DNA of 45,086 nt, taken from assembly GCA_947642355.1 (NCBI GenBank), contig CANRSD010000013.1, forward strand, positions 1 through 45,086, read 5' to 3'. The notes under the pieces were generated by a model. That model was not told where the DNA came from and searched no databases. It saw only the letters and a program-made list of their open reading frames with translations. A program made the position numbers and the translations under genes. Positions 25,039-34,463 of the stretch are shown here, one piece after another. This DNA comes from an uncultured Clostridia bacterium (GTDB lineage Bacteria > Bacillota > Clostridia > TANB77 > CAG-508). Numbering within the stretch: the stretch's first letter is position 1; every line of letters begins with the position of its first letter.

Positions 25039-27588
25039 TTATCCTTGTGCACTTTTTCTTTTATTTAAGTTATCTAAAACATTATTTGTACTTGGAGTTA
25101 TATTTTGTACAAAAGATGTATTTACTTGTTTTTCTACTTGAATACTTTCTTCAGCCATCATTCTTACAGAAGAAACTATTAGTCCTGCTTGATTTGCTTC
25201 ATACATTAATCTTGCATATTCTTTTCCAGCAGGAGTTAATGCTTTGGCATTACTTGAAGTTTGATCATTTCTAAATTTCTCTAATTTTCTAACTGCTTCT
25301 TCACCTTCTTCTTTTACCTTAGCTTCAGCTACTTTAAAATTACTATTGCTATATGCCCCTTGTTGCAATTTATTTAAAATCTTAATATTAAAATCTGTTA
25401 AACTACTATCTGTAAATTCTCCTTCTACAGTTATCTCACCTTCTAATACCTTAAGCATCTTAGCTGTATCTATTGACATTTCTCTTACTGTTTTATTATC
25501 TTCTAATAATTCATTTTGTACTCTTGTAGCATCTAGAGCATTTTGCACTGCTACTTGAGGAAGTTGAAGTTCAGTAGTAGTTTCTAAATCTTCTCCTAAA
25601 TCTTCTACATTAGAGCCTTCTATCGTTTGTATTTTATTTAAAGCATTTATTCCTATTGATCCACCTGCAAGTAAATCTCCTTCAAGTTCTTTATTAATTA
25701 TACCTTTATTTATACCCTGATTAACTAACTCTACTAATTTTTTATCTACTTCATTATCTAATTTGTTATATGCATCTTTATTTCCTAAATAATCTAAATA
25801 TCCTCTAGCATATCTTCCCTCAGATGTATTTCCTAAAGAATGTACATATTCTTCTGCCTCTTCACTTGTTAGTTTTCCAATATTATTTCTAATAGTTTCT
25901 GCATCTGATTTATCAATTTTTTCTTCTAAATGTTTAAGATTTTCCTCTATCTCCTTTTTCATTTCATTTAAAGCATCTACTTCTGTTTTCAAATCAATAT
26001 ACAACTTTTTAAACTTTTCTAGTACATTCTCATCTGTTTCATCTAACTCATTATCAACATACTTTTCATAATTTGTGCTTTTAATTTCATCATTTATATT
26101 ATCATGTTTAGTATTATTAACTGCCTCTTCTAATTTCTCTGTTGATTGATCATTTAAAGTAGTAGAATTAGTATTATTTATTAAATTATCAACAAGTAAT
26201 GTTGGTATTGCTCCTCCAGTTGTATTTTCTCCTACAACTCTTGTTGTTCCTAAATATGATTCATACTGAGAAGCTTGAGTTTCTTTATATTGAACTTTTG
26301 AAGATACAAAATCTAAAGCCCCTTGATTTGTTTTATCATCATCATCTAAATTTCTACCAAAAGTTGCTCCTTGTGTTGAAGTTGCTTCATTATTTCCTGC
26401 TCTACTCATATTATTTGTTCTATAGCCTCTAATAGTACTATAAGCTGTTGATATAGTATTTACAATTGATTTCATAGTTAATTGATATTTAGACTTAAAA
26501 CCTAATACATCCATTACTAATTCTTCTACTTTTCTTACAATAAGTATTGAAGCTACTGCAAATATTGCTACACCTAAACTTTCTAGTCCACTTACAGTAT
26601 CATAAGATGCTAAAGAAGTTAGTGAAATACCTATAAATATCCCATAAATTAAACAATGTATACTTTGAATAAACACATTATATGTAAACACACTAAACCA
26701 ACTATTTAAAGATTCCGCTTTTCCACCATTTGCTTTATCTATAGGATAAGATAAAGGTACAAGTGAAGAAATAACTATTAGTGATGTACTTATAAAAAAT
26801 CGATATATATATATCAATAAAAATATAAGTGTTTGTCCAGTCATAAGAACATATACTATTGTTGATGCAATTCCTAATAAAATATTATCAGAAAAACATG
26901 CAGCAAATATAGAATCCATAACATTTGATATATCTGCATTTGTTACTACATTCTCAATAGCTCTAACAAATGCACCATTTATATTTATAATACCAATTAC
27001 TATCATTGACATAAAAATTATCAAAAATACACTCGTAACCCAATCTGTTAACATAGATTTTATTTTAGCTTTTTCCTCTGCCAAATTAGCAAATACCATC
27101 CTTATTCCAATAACTATTAATGTAATTATTGAAATAGCAATTGCTATCATACTAACTACATAATAAAACATAGAAGCAATTGTTCTAATTTTATACACTA
27201 TGCTATCTGGTGATAATCCATCAAGAGAAAATATATTAATATCAGTTAAAGTAAATTTATTAAAAAATATATCAAGTGGTGTTACAAATGCTGAAACATC
27301 TCCATTATGACCTGCTGAATCAGCAACCAAAAAAGTTTCTAATTGCAATGTTGAAAAAGTACCTACTGTTAATATTCTTACAACCCATGATAAAAAACCT
27401 GCTATTCCATTATTTCTTGAGTTGAGCAAAGCTTCTGCAGAAGATTCTATATTTTCTATTTGAGTTGTATCAGCATGTACTGTATAAGAAATATCTAATG
27501 GTATTACTGTTGGAACTATAAAATTAAATAATATTAATGTAACTAATGTATATATAATTATTCTTTTTAATTTAGTTTTTACTTTCAT
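25039..27588 (-). CDS. VirB6/TrbL-like polytopic protein with long coiled-coil tail
   Basis: Protein of 849 residues. Signal or first helix at ~10-30, then five or six membrane helices between ~130 and 380, including the pattern VIGIRMVFANLAEEKAKIKS followed by a hydrophobic span, shared with the VirB2-like and the other VirB6-like proteins here. From ~400 the protein is polar, Glu/Asn/Thr-rich and coiled-coil-forming (e.g. LNEMKKEIEENLKHLEEKID near 555-575). VirB6/TrbL proteins form the inner-membrane channel of T4SS. The large tail probably is cytoplasmic or external and contacts partners. It follows the SLBB protein by 15 bases. Confidence 0.7.
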   Translation of the reverse strand: MKVKTKLKRIIIYTLVTLILFNFIVPTVIPLDISYTVHADTTQIENIESSAEALLNSRNNGIAGFLSWVVRILTVGTFSTLQLETFLVADSAGHNGDVSAFVTPLDIFFNKFTLTDINIFSLDGLSPDSIVYKIRTIASMFYYVVSMIAIAISIITLIVIGIRMVFANLAEEKAKIKSMLTDWVTSVFLIIFMSMIVIGIININGAFVRAIENVVTNADISNVMDSIFAACFSDNILLGIASTIVYVLMTGQTLIFLLIYIYRFFISTSLIVISSLVPLSYPIDKANGGKAESLNSWFSVFTYNVFIQSIHCLIYGIFIGISLTSLASYDTVSGLESLGVAIFAVASILIVRKVEELVMDVLGFKSKYQLTMKSIVNTISTAYSTIRGYRTNNMSRAGNNEATSTQGATFGRNLDDDDKTNQGALDFVSSKVQYKETQASQYESYLGTTRVVGENTTGGAIPTLLVDNLINNTNSTTLNDQSTEKLEEAVNNTKHDNINDEIKSTNYEKYVDNELDETDENVLEKFKKLYIDLKTEVDALNEMKKEIEENLKHLEEKIDKSDAETIRNNIGKLTSEEAEEYVHSLGNTSEGRYARGYLDYLGNKDAYNKLDNEVDKKLVELVNQGINKGIINKELEGDLLAGGSIGINALNKIQTIEGSNVEDLGEDLETTTELQLPQVAVQNALDATRVQNELLEDNKTVREMSIDTAKMLKVLEGEITVEGEFTDSSLTDFNIKILNKLQQGAYSNSNFKVAEAKVKEEGEEAVRKLEKFRNDQTSSNAKALTPAGKEYARLMYEANQAGLIVSSVRMMAEESIQVEKQVNTSFVQNITPSTNNVLDNLNKRKSAQG

Positions 27589-27603
27589 AATTTTTATTCC
27601 TTT

Positions 27604-30600
27604 CTAAAACCTACCTAAAAGAAATTTCATTCTATCTTCAGGAGATTGATTTATATACATTGTTCTTAAATTTTGCTTTTTTTCATCTTTTGAATTTCTA
27701 TTTATCAGAACTTTTTGACCATCTTTTTTCATTTCTTCAAGAAGCCTTTTTAAGCTATCTTTCTCATAATCATCTGAATTTTTTTCTGTTTCACTATCAC
27801 CTTTAGAAACTTGTTTTATCATTTCATCTAATTCTAATTCCTGTTTATTCTCTATAGCTTTTTTTCTTCTTTCTTTTTCATCTTGTATATTTAAATAATT
27901 TACTTTAAAATCATTAATATTAACAACTTTTGATTTAGAATTAATCTTTTCAAAAAAGTTTCTAATAGTTTTGATTTCTTTTATTCTTTCATCTAATAAA
28001 ACTTCAATTTGTTCATTGTTAAGATTTTCATTTTTAAGAGCTTTTTTTAATTTAGTAAGTACCATCTTTTTATGTACTAATTTTGTTAAAGTTTGAATAT
28101 TAGTTATATTATTTTCTATTAAATATTTTTTTACTACTTCTTCAACTACTGGTCTACATCTTTCTAATGTTTTTTCTAGTTCTTCATCATCATTTCTTAA
28201 TGGTATAAAAATTACCTGACCATCAAATACAATATCATAAGTTGAGACTGCCGTTAAGTCTGCTTCTTCTGTTAGTCCACCTGCCATCTTAATTACTTCA
28301 TAAATCCTACTACCATTTTTTACATCATATCTTCCCTCATTCACTACTGCTCCATGTATATATACTATAAGAACATCTTTTGAAGAATCTCTCTCAGATT
28401 CTTGTGATGAACTAATAACATTTTCCTTTTCTTGCTTTTCGCTTTTAGATTTTTTTTGCGAAGACTCTTTTTCTGATTGAATTGCTTTTTTAGTAAGCTC
28501 TTCTTTATCTTCTGTATATTTAATTTCTTCACTTAATTCTTCTTTAATATTCTCCGCTTCTAATTTAATAGTCTCTTTTGCAATATCTTTTATTAATTGT
28601 GATAATTTATCTAAATTAGTTTCTACATTTACTTCTTTCTTATCTTCATCAAATATATCAATAAATTCTTTTCTAGCTACACTTTCAACATATTCTTCCT
28701 GAGAAATTGACATTTTCATTTCTTGTATTGTATTTATAATATCTTCACAGACTGTTTCATTTTCCTTAACTTCTACTCCAAATATTCCCTTTTCAATCAA
28801 TCCCTCTAAAATTTGTTCTTTTAAATCTTCATCTTGAAAATTCACTTCTTCTATTCTAACAGCTCCAGACTGCATAGCAACATCCATAATTTCTACATTT
28901 GTCATAACTTCTAAAGTATCTTGCATTTTTATGCTTTCATCTAATTCCTCAAATATTATTACTGTATCTTCATCTAGTTTTTCTGCTTTTCTCATATCTA
29001 CTAGTTGTTCTATTCCTATATTCTGTTCTGGCTGTTGCATTATTTTTGAAACTTCAGCCACTACTCTATTAGTTCGTATAGCTTTTATATCCATAGACAT
29101 TGTAGTTAAAACAGCCCAATCAGCATCTTGTTTTCTTTCCTCATATTTTTCTAACTCAATATCTGCTAAATGTTTCTTTTGAACAGCAGAATTTACCTTA
29201 GCTGTATATTTTATTGTAGTTTTCTCAACTCCTGAAAAATCTTTAATGTCCAAATTTCCTAAGTTAACAATAGTTGCAATTTTATTTAATGATGTTAAAT
29301 ATTTACTGTTCATTATAAATCTTTTATTTAATCCATGTGTAATTGTTTTTACACTTCTACCATTAAATCTTACAAAATTATACCTTTTTATTTTACTTTT
29401 TTGCCTTTTTAGCTTTAATCGTAGAGTTCTTTTTTCGGAATCCTGTGTATATAAAGAATCATAATGTGTTTCATATTCTTCAGAAGCAAGTACAGACATT
29501 CCCATATATGAAGATCCTATTTCAGAATGTATAAATGCTTGTGGGCCTTCCACTACATAAACTGCTACTAATAAATCACTTCCATATTTTTCTATTGAGT
29601 ATTTTAACTCATCTGCTACTTCCTTAGGAGAAGTATCCAAATTCAATGATGTATCATATTGTTCTAAGTCTTTATTTCTTTTCTTATTATGCGATTTTAA
29701 TATTCTTTTTAAACGTTTTGCCATTTCATTATTTTGATTTAAATCCTGAATTTTTTTCTTTATTTTATTTTTTATATTCTCATTTATTTCAATTCCAAAC
29801 TCAGTAATTCCATATGCTCCTTTTTGAAATACATTAAGTGCTTTTCCAATAAAGTTTGGATTGTCTAATTTTTCTTGTTCTTTTTGAATTTGCTCTTCTG
29901 TAACTTTAACTCTTTTTCCATCTAAAGCTGCTAAAGTTTCTTTTGTTTCATAAATAGCATTATCTTTAAACTTAACTAGCTCACTTCTTATATTACTTGG
30001 AGACAATTTTTGTTGTACAGAACTCTTTATAGAATTTACTTTTTCGCTAAATGCACCTTCATCAGTCACAAATTCATATCCATCTTTAGCTACTTGTTTT
30101 ATTCCACCAAAAACATCTCTTGTTTTTATTGAAGTACTTCCTCCTATAAAATTAAATACCTTTCTTATAATTGCATCTATTGAGAAAATGAATCCAAATA
30201 TTATAAGAACAAGTATTGCTCCAATAAAATTCTCCATATTTTCAGATAATTTCAAAATTAGTCCTACTAATGTAGAATATAAAAATGCATGTAAAGTTTG
30301 TAAAAAAACATTATATATAAATTCTTTTGTCCATTTTCTAAGTTGTCCTTTGTTTTTACCTTTAATTATTTTTTGAAAAACAGAAACTAAACATAATATT
30401 GGTACTATTAAAACTAATATTATAACATTAAAATATCTTTTCGCATAAACTATTACAAATTTATATGTATAAAATACAAGCATCATATACAAAATCATAC
30501 CTATTGTACCAGAAGTAAATTTGGGTTCATATGCTTTTGACTTTGCTGTTTCATATAATGTGTTTTCTTCTCCAAATTCATTTATACCTGATATAGAACG

Positions 30601-30960
30601 ACCTAAATCTCTACTTGAATTAACTAAGTTTTGATTTAAATCTATCAAAAAATACATAAAATACTGTATTGTTAGCATAATCAAAATACCTAATATCCAA
30701 CTTGGTATTGCATTTTTAAATAATGCTTTATCTTCTGCAAGCGCTGACACTTGCATTCTTATCCCTGCAACTATCAATAGTATAAGCATTATAGCAATTG
30801 AAGCATTCCTAATAATAGTATACCAACCAGCAATCTGTACTTTTAAAAATTGATTTATTCCAACTTCTGCAGCAAATACTTGTGTTGGAATGCTTATAAA
30901 AAACATTATTAATGTTACTATAATTATTAAATTATTTATATTTAATAATCTTCTTTTCAT
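27604..30960 (-). CDS. VirB6/TrbL-like polytopic protein with an SLBB domain
   Basis: Protein of 1118 residues. Membrane segments: ~10-30, ~50-70, ~90-120, then four or more between 165 and 275, with the LLIVAGIRMQVSALAEDKAL pattern of the other channel proteins. From ~280 it is soluble and highly charged. An SLBB domain lies near 860-925: VLIVYIHGAVVNEGRYDVKN, then IYEVIKMAGGLTEEADL and IVFDGQVIFIP, as in ComEA and polysaccharide-export proteins. SLBB domains bind polymers. I place the start at ATG 30958-30960; the frame opens at a TTG 27 bases upstream that lies inside the end of the previous gene. A membrane channel joined to SLBB is unusual for T4SS and might bind DNA or a wall polymer. 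Confidence 0.72.
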   Translation of the reverse strand: MKRRLLNINNLIIIVTLIMFFISIPTQVFAAEVGINQFLKVQIAGWYTIIRNASIAIMLILLIVAGIRMQVSALAEDKALFKNAIPSWILGILIMLTIQYFMYFLIDLNQNLVNSSRDLGRSISGINEFGEENTLYETAKSKAYEPKFTSGTIGMILYMMLVFYTYKFVIVYAKRYFNVIILVLIVPILCLVSVFQKIIKGKNKGQLRKWTKEFIYNVFLQTLHAFLYSTLVGLILKLSENMENFIGAILVLIIFGFIFSIDAIIRKVFNFIGGSTSIKTRDVFGGIKQVAKDGYEFVTDEGAFSEKVNSIKSSVQQKLSPSNIRSELVKFKDNAIYETKETLAALDGKRVKVTEEQIQKEQEKLDNPNFIGKALNVFQKGAYGITEFGIEINENIKNKIKKKIQDLNQNNEMAKRLKRILKSHNKKRNKDLEQYDTSLNLDTSPKEVADELKYSIEKYGSDLLVAVYVVEGPQAFIHSEIGSSYMGMSVLASEEYETHYDSLYTQDSEKRTLRLKLKRQKSKIKRYNFVRFNGRSVKTITHGLNKRFIMNSKYLTSLNKIATIVNLGNLDIKDFSGVEKTTIKYTAKVNSAVQKKHLADIELEKYEERKQDADWAVLTTMSMDIKAIRTNRVVAEVSKIMQQPEQNIGIEQLVDMRKAEKLDEDTVIIFEELDESIKMQDTLEVMTNVEIMDVAMQSGAVRIEEVNFQDEDLKEQILEGLIEKGIFGVEVKENETVCEDIINTIQEMKMSISQEEYVESVARKEFIDIFDEDKKEVNVETNLDKLSQLIKDIAKETIKLEAENIKEELSEEIKYTEDKEELTKKAIQSEKESSQKKSKSEKQEKENVISSSQESERDSSKDVLIVYIHGAVVNEGRYDVKNGSRIYEVIKMAGGLTEEADLTAVSTYDIVFDGQVIFIPLRNDDEELEKTLERCRPVVEEVVKKYLIENNITNIQTLTKLVHKKMVLTKLKKALKNENLNNEQIEVLLDERIKEIKTIRNFFEKINSKSKVVNINDFKVNYLNIQDEKERRKKAIENKQELELDEMIKQVSKGDSETEKNSDDYEKDSLKRLLEEMKKDGQKVLINRNSKDEKKQNLRTMYINQSPEDRMKFLLGRF

Positions 30961-30967
30961 TATTTCT

Positions 30968-31825
30968 TTAAGTTTCTTTCCTTTCAACTTCTTTATTTTC
31001 TATCAAATTTGTTTCTTCTACTTTTACAATATTTAAATAATCTTGCATATATGGCCCGAATTTATATCCATCATAAACTATTATTTCAATATTTTTATCT
31101 TCATAAAGCTTAATTTCAATTTGCCTATTTAATGAATAAAGTTTAATATAATTCTCTTCGATTTTTGATATAAAATCTGGATAATTTTTATTAATTTCTA
31201 CAATAAAATTTGTTCTATTTCCAGGATACTGTTTATTAGCATATAAAAATAATAATCTTTCAAAATCTTTATTATTTATATTTTTATTAGGATAAATGGA
31301 AATCTCATCTTTATAAAAAAATGCATAAATTTCTGGAGTCCTATATCCTATCATTTCTAATTCTTTATTTTCAAATGTTGGTTCTCCTAAAATTTTCTGT
31401 ATATCTTTAATAGGAGTTCCAACTTTTATCCCTCCAATAATGGAATCTTTATAATTACTATTAAAAACAATATTATTAACATATGTTATATTACAATACA
31501 AAGTATATTTGTCATAAAAATAAGTTCCTTGATTATCCTTTCTGTATTCTGCTGAAAAATTAGCTTTTATTCTATCCCAACTATTATTATTAAGTTGTTT
31601 TAAAATAATAGATTCTATATGTATTAAACTTTCTTCTTTATTTTCATCTTTTGGATTCTTACTTTTAGGAGTAGTTATTGTAGCAACATTACCATTATTT
31701 AACTTTAGTGGATTATTATTTTGCTTCTTAATAAATAAGTTTAAACAACTTATCAATAAAACAATCACTATTAAAGTAGTTAATATTGCTATCTTTAAAA
31801 ATTTCCTATTTTTTATATAACTCAC
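30968..31825 (-). CDS. Membrane-anchored protein, paralogue of the 510-residue T4SS-locus protein
   Basis: Protein of 285 residues: one membrane helix (~10-32), then an exported domain. GGIKVGTPIKDIQKILGEPT and then FFYKDEISIYPNK match the neighbour 32918-34450 (EGLSVFSNSKDVESILGTPT ... FDFINKQVSIYPIK), so both carry the same unnamed domain. 'G..vG.s..dv...lG.Pt' resembles SmpA/OmlA- or PepSY-like short repeats that carry a strand-helix unit; the function is unknown. The frame opens at GTG 31823-31825 with GGAG close before it; no ATG exists in the first 20 codons, so the exact start is uncertain. It is 5 bases from the NlpC/P60 gene and 7 from the SLBB gene. Confidence 0.6.
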   Translation of the reverse strand: MSYIKNRKFLKIAILTTLIVIVLLISCLNLFIKKQNNNPLKLNNGNVATITTPKSKNPKDENKEESLIHIESIILKQLNNNSWDRIKANFSAEYRKDNQGTYFYDKYTLYCNITYVNNIVFNSNYKDSIIGGIKVGTPIKDIQKILGEPTFENKELEMIGYRTPEIYAFFYKDEISIYPNKNINNKDFERLLFLYANKQYPGNRTNFIVEINKNYPDFISKIEENYIKLYSLNRQIEIKLYEDKNIEIIVYDGYKFGPYMQDYLNIVKVEETNLIENKEVERKET

Positions 31826-31830
31826 CTCTC

Positions 31831-32841
31831 CTAATTATTGTTAAAATCAAATATATTAATATCAAATAAATCATATTCATTATATAATAATGATTCTATA
31901 GTTAATTTTCTAGAATCTTTTTCAATATTTTCTATTTCTACAGAATTAATATTTAACTCTGATGAATCTACGCCTGTACTTGATATTGTATTTGCTGTCC
32001 AATTTAATAAATTATCCGCTAATCCTGTAAAACCAACAAATACAATTCTTATAATATATGTAAGTATTCCAACTATATAATCTGCTATACTAGCAAGAGT
32101 ATCTATTACTACTTCAAATATATTTGTAGTTGCAACAGAATACTTTCTATCTGGAATTCCATTAAAAAAGAATTCTGAAAAATCAATACCTGACATTGTA
32201 CCTACTCCTGTAACGCCACCAATACCAGAAATAGTAAATGTAGTATCTAAATTAGATACACTAGAAGCTGTAGCATCTGAAATTCTATATGCTGACTGCC
32301 AAGCACCTGCTGAATATGATGAAATATTTACTTGAGCAGGTGGTTCTGAATTAGCAGTACTTGCCTGAGCTATCTGATTATTTCCAATATAAATTGCAAC
32401 ATGTCCTCCCCCAGCCCTTGTTCTATATAATATATCTCCTGGTTGCACTGAACTTAAACTTACTGCTTCCCCATGTGACTGTGCCCAAGATTTAACTCCT
32501 GCAGAAGAATGTGTTCTAATTTGTAATCCTGTTACTGCTTCATACATATTACTAACAAAAGTTGCACAGCAAAACCAATACATTCCATCAGAAGCTGGTA
32601 ACACTGTATTCCATTGTATTGATGTAACTTTTGACCAATTTGCATCATTCAAAGAATATCTTAAAAAACCAACTTTGCCATCTGGTCCTGTGCCTTGATT
32701 TCCTGTTTCTACAAAATTTTTAGAAAATCCTGCAACTGCACTACCAATTTCAGAAGATGTATATCCATATGAAATACTTGATAACATCGTCATAAATACT
32801 ACTACATATATAATTAAGCATTTTATAAATTTTTTTATCAT
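31831..32841 (-). CDS. NlpC/P60-type cell-wall hydrolase with C-terminal membrane helices (T4SS locus)
   Basis: Protein of 336 residues. Signal peptide or anchor (1-26), then an NlpC/P60-like domain (~35-190): MYWFCCATFVSNMYEAVTG with catalytic Cys91 or Cys92, GDILYRTRAGGGHVAIYIGN with His147, and a third polar residue in QASTANSEP. Such domains cut D-Glu-diamino acid bonds of peptidoglycan. Residues ~230-290 contain two membrane segments (IIDTLASIADYIVGILTYII), so the enzyme is held in the membrane, perhaps next to the channel. In Gram-positive T4SS an NlpC/P60 or CHAP hydrolase replaces VirB1. The start follows a 76-base gap after the 510-residue gene, the largest gap in the lower part of the operon. 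Confidence 0.78.
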   Translation of the reverse strand: MIKKFIKCLIIYVVVFMTMLSSISYGYTSSEIGSAVAGFSKNFVETGNQGTGPDGKVGFLRYSLNDANWSKVTSIQWNTVLPASDGMYWFCCATFVSNMYEAVTGLQIRTHSSAGVKSWAQSHGEAVSLSSVQPGDILYRTRAGGGHVAIYIGNNQIAQASTANSEPPAQVNISSYSAGAWQSAYRISDATASSVSNLDTTFTISGIGGVTGVGTMSGIDFSEFFFNGIPDRKYSVATTNIFEVVIDTLASIADYIVGILTYIIRIVFVGFTGLADNLLNWTANTISSTGVDSSELNINSVEIENIEKDSRKLTIESLLYNEYDLFDINIFDFNNN

Positions 32842-32917
32842 ATTTTTATTTCCTACTTTAGATAACTCTCCATTATTAATAATACCACATTTTTCACTGT
32901 TTTTCTATATTTTATTA

Positions 32918-34450
32918 TTAATTAATAATTATTTTTACTTCTTGTATATCATTATATATTATTTTATTATCTTGAATTGAATTTATATTTATATTTCCTT
33001 CTATATTTGATAATTTAGAATTCTGTCTAGTTGCACAATTATATACATATATTCCATCATTATCTATTGAATAAATTAAATTAAAATCATCATACCACCA
33101 GTAACTAGATATAATAGTTCCTCTATCTAATTCAGAATCTGGATATTCTCCATCTAAAGAATAAAATGTTGGACCTTTTATCCCTTTTTCATTAACATTA
33201 AGTGAAGTTCTTCCAATTAATACAAACTTTGAACTAAAAGTACTTCCTACATCATCTCCATCTGCTATAACACTTTCTCCAATAGATCTTTTATATTCTT
33301 CATCTACTATTAAATTTTTATCCGACATATATACATTATCTAAATTTACAATATCTCTATCTCCTTTATAATTTTGATAAATATAAATACCATTTTTTAA
33401 TGAATTTGATGAAATATTTAAACTAATACCATATAATGTATACTGCAAATTAACATAGTTTGAATCATAATTATAAATATCGTAATCATTCCATAAATCT
33501 GTTAAATTGCTTGCAAATTCCTTTACATCAGAGCTATTATTCATTTGATTTATTATTTCAATAAATTTTTCCTCATCTTGTAATTCTTTAATAGGATATA
33601 TAGAAACTTGCTTATTTATAAAATCAAAAAATAAATAATTATTTTTTCCAACATACCCATATAAATCTTGTTCATGTTGATATGTTGGTGTTCCTAAAAT
33701 ACTTTCGACATCTTTTGAATTAGAAAATACACTTAACCCTTCTACTATCTCATTCTTATACTTTTCTGTAAATACTATATTAAAAACTTGTCTACCTACT
33801 TTTTTATACTTTATCCCTTCATCAAAGTAAATATTATATCCATTACAAGTACTTTCTCTTGTTCCAAAATTAATATCATTGTCTGACCAATTATTATTTA
33901 TAAGTTTTACAAGCTCTTCTGATTTAATATTAAAGTTTGTAATTTTTGTAGTTTCCTTCTTAGAATTTATTTCTGAATTATGATTTAGATAATAATTGTC
34001 ATCTCCATTTATTGTATATTGAGCAATCTTTTTATTTTCACATAACACAAGAATATCAATATTTCTTGCGTTATCTATAAGTTCAAAATCTACGTAATTT
34101 TCAAAATCTGCTACAACTCTAGCAATTTTAAAAAAATAGTCTTCATTACTTTTACTATCTGTATATAAACTTCTATCAAACATCACATATATTTTTATAA
34201 TATTTGAATCTACTTTTTTTCTAACAAACGAACAATTATAATTACTTAATAATTCTTCTAATGAATTATAATCACTAACATTAAAATGCATTGATTTACT
34301 TGCATCAACATTTTTAGGTAAAGATTTATATGCATTAATTATACTTCTTATTAAAAGATAACTAACAATAATTAAAAATAAAACAACTAAAACTACTTTT
34401 AGAATTTTCCTATTTTTAGAATTAGTCCTATAGTCAACTTTTTTTCCCAT
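32918..34450 (-). CDS. Membrane-anchored T4SS-locus protein with repeated domain
   Basis: Protein of 510 residues: cytoplasmic basic start, one membrane helix (~17-38), then about 470 exported residues. The region ~225-290 (EGLSVFSNSKDVESILGTPT and NKQVSIYPIK) is shared with the 285-residue protein two genes downstream. The last ~120 residues (FYSLDGEYPDSELDRGTIIS, YWWYDDFNLIYSIDNDGIYV) look like a beta-propeller-type repeat: 'S..ny.IYS...GIYVyn'. No known function. Being in the core of the T4SS operon between a VirB6-like and the NlpC/P60 gene, it may belong to the outer part of the machine. AAGGAGG lies before the ATG. Confidence 0.6.
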   Translation of the reverse strand: MGKKVDYRTNSKNRKILKVVLVVLFLIIVSYLLIRSIINAYKSLPKNVDASKSMHFNVSDYNSLEELLSNYNCSFVRKKVDSNIIKIYVMFDRSLYTDSKSNEDYFFKIARVVADFENYVDFELIDNARNIDILVLCENKKIAQYTINGDDNYYLNHNSEINSKKETTKITNFNIKSEELVKLINNNWSDNDINFGTRESTCNGYNIYFDEGIKYKKVGRQVFNIVFTEKYKNEIVEGLSVFSNSKDVESILGTPTYQHEQDLYGYVGKNNYLFFDFINKQVSIYPIKELQDEEKFIEIINQMNNSSDVKEFASNLTDLWNDYDIYNYDSNYVNLQYTLYGISLNISSNSLKNGIYIYQNYKGDRDIVNLDNVYMSDKNLIVDEEYKRSIGESVIADGDDVGSTFSSKFVLIGRTSLNVNEKGIKGPTFYSLDGEYPDSELDRGTIISSYWWYDDFNLIYSIDNDGIYVYNCATRQNSKLSNIEGNININSIQDNKIIYNDIQEVKIIIN

Positions 34451-34463
34451 AAAAGCCTCCTTT

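Noticed and set aside
30961..30987. TTG start of the SLBB protein
   Set aside because: It lies within the coding end of the previous gene; ATG 30958-30960 follows it and gives a normal signal-like N terminus.
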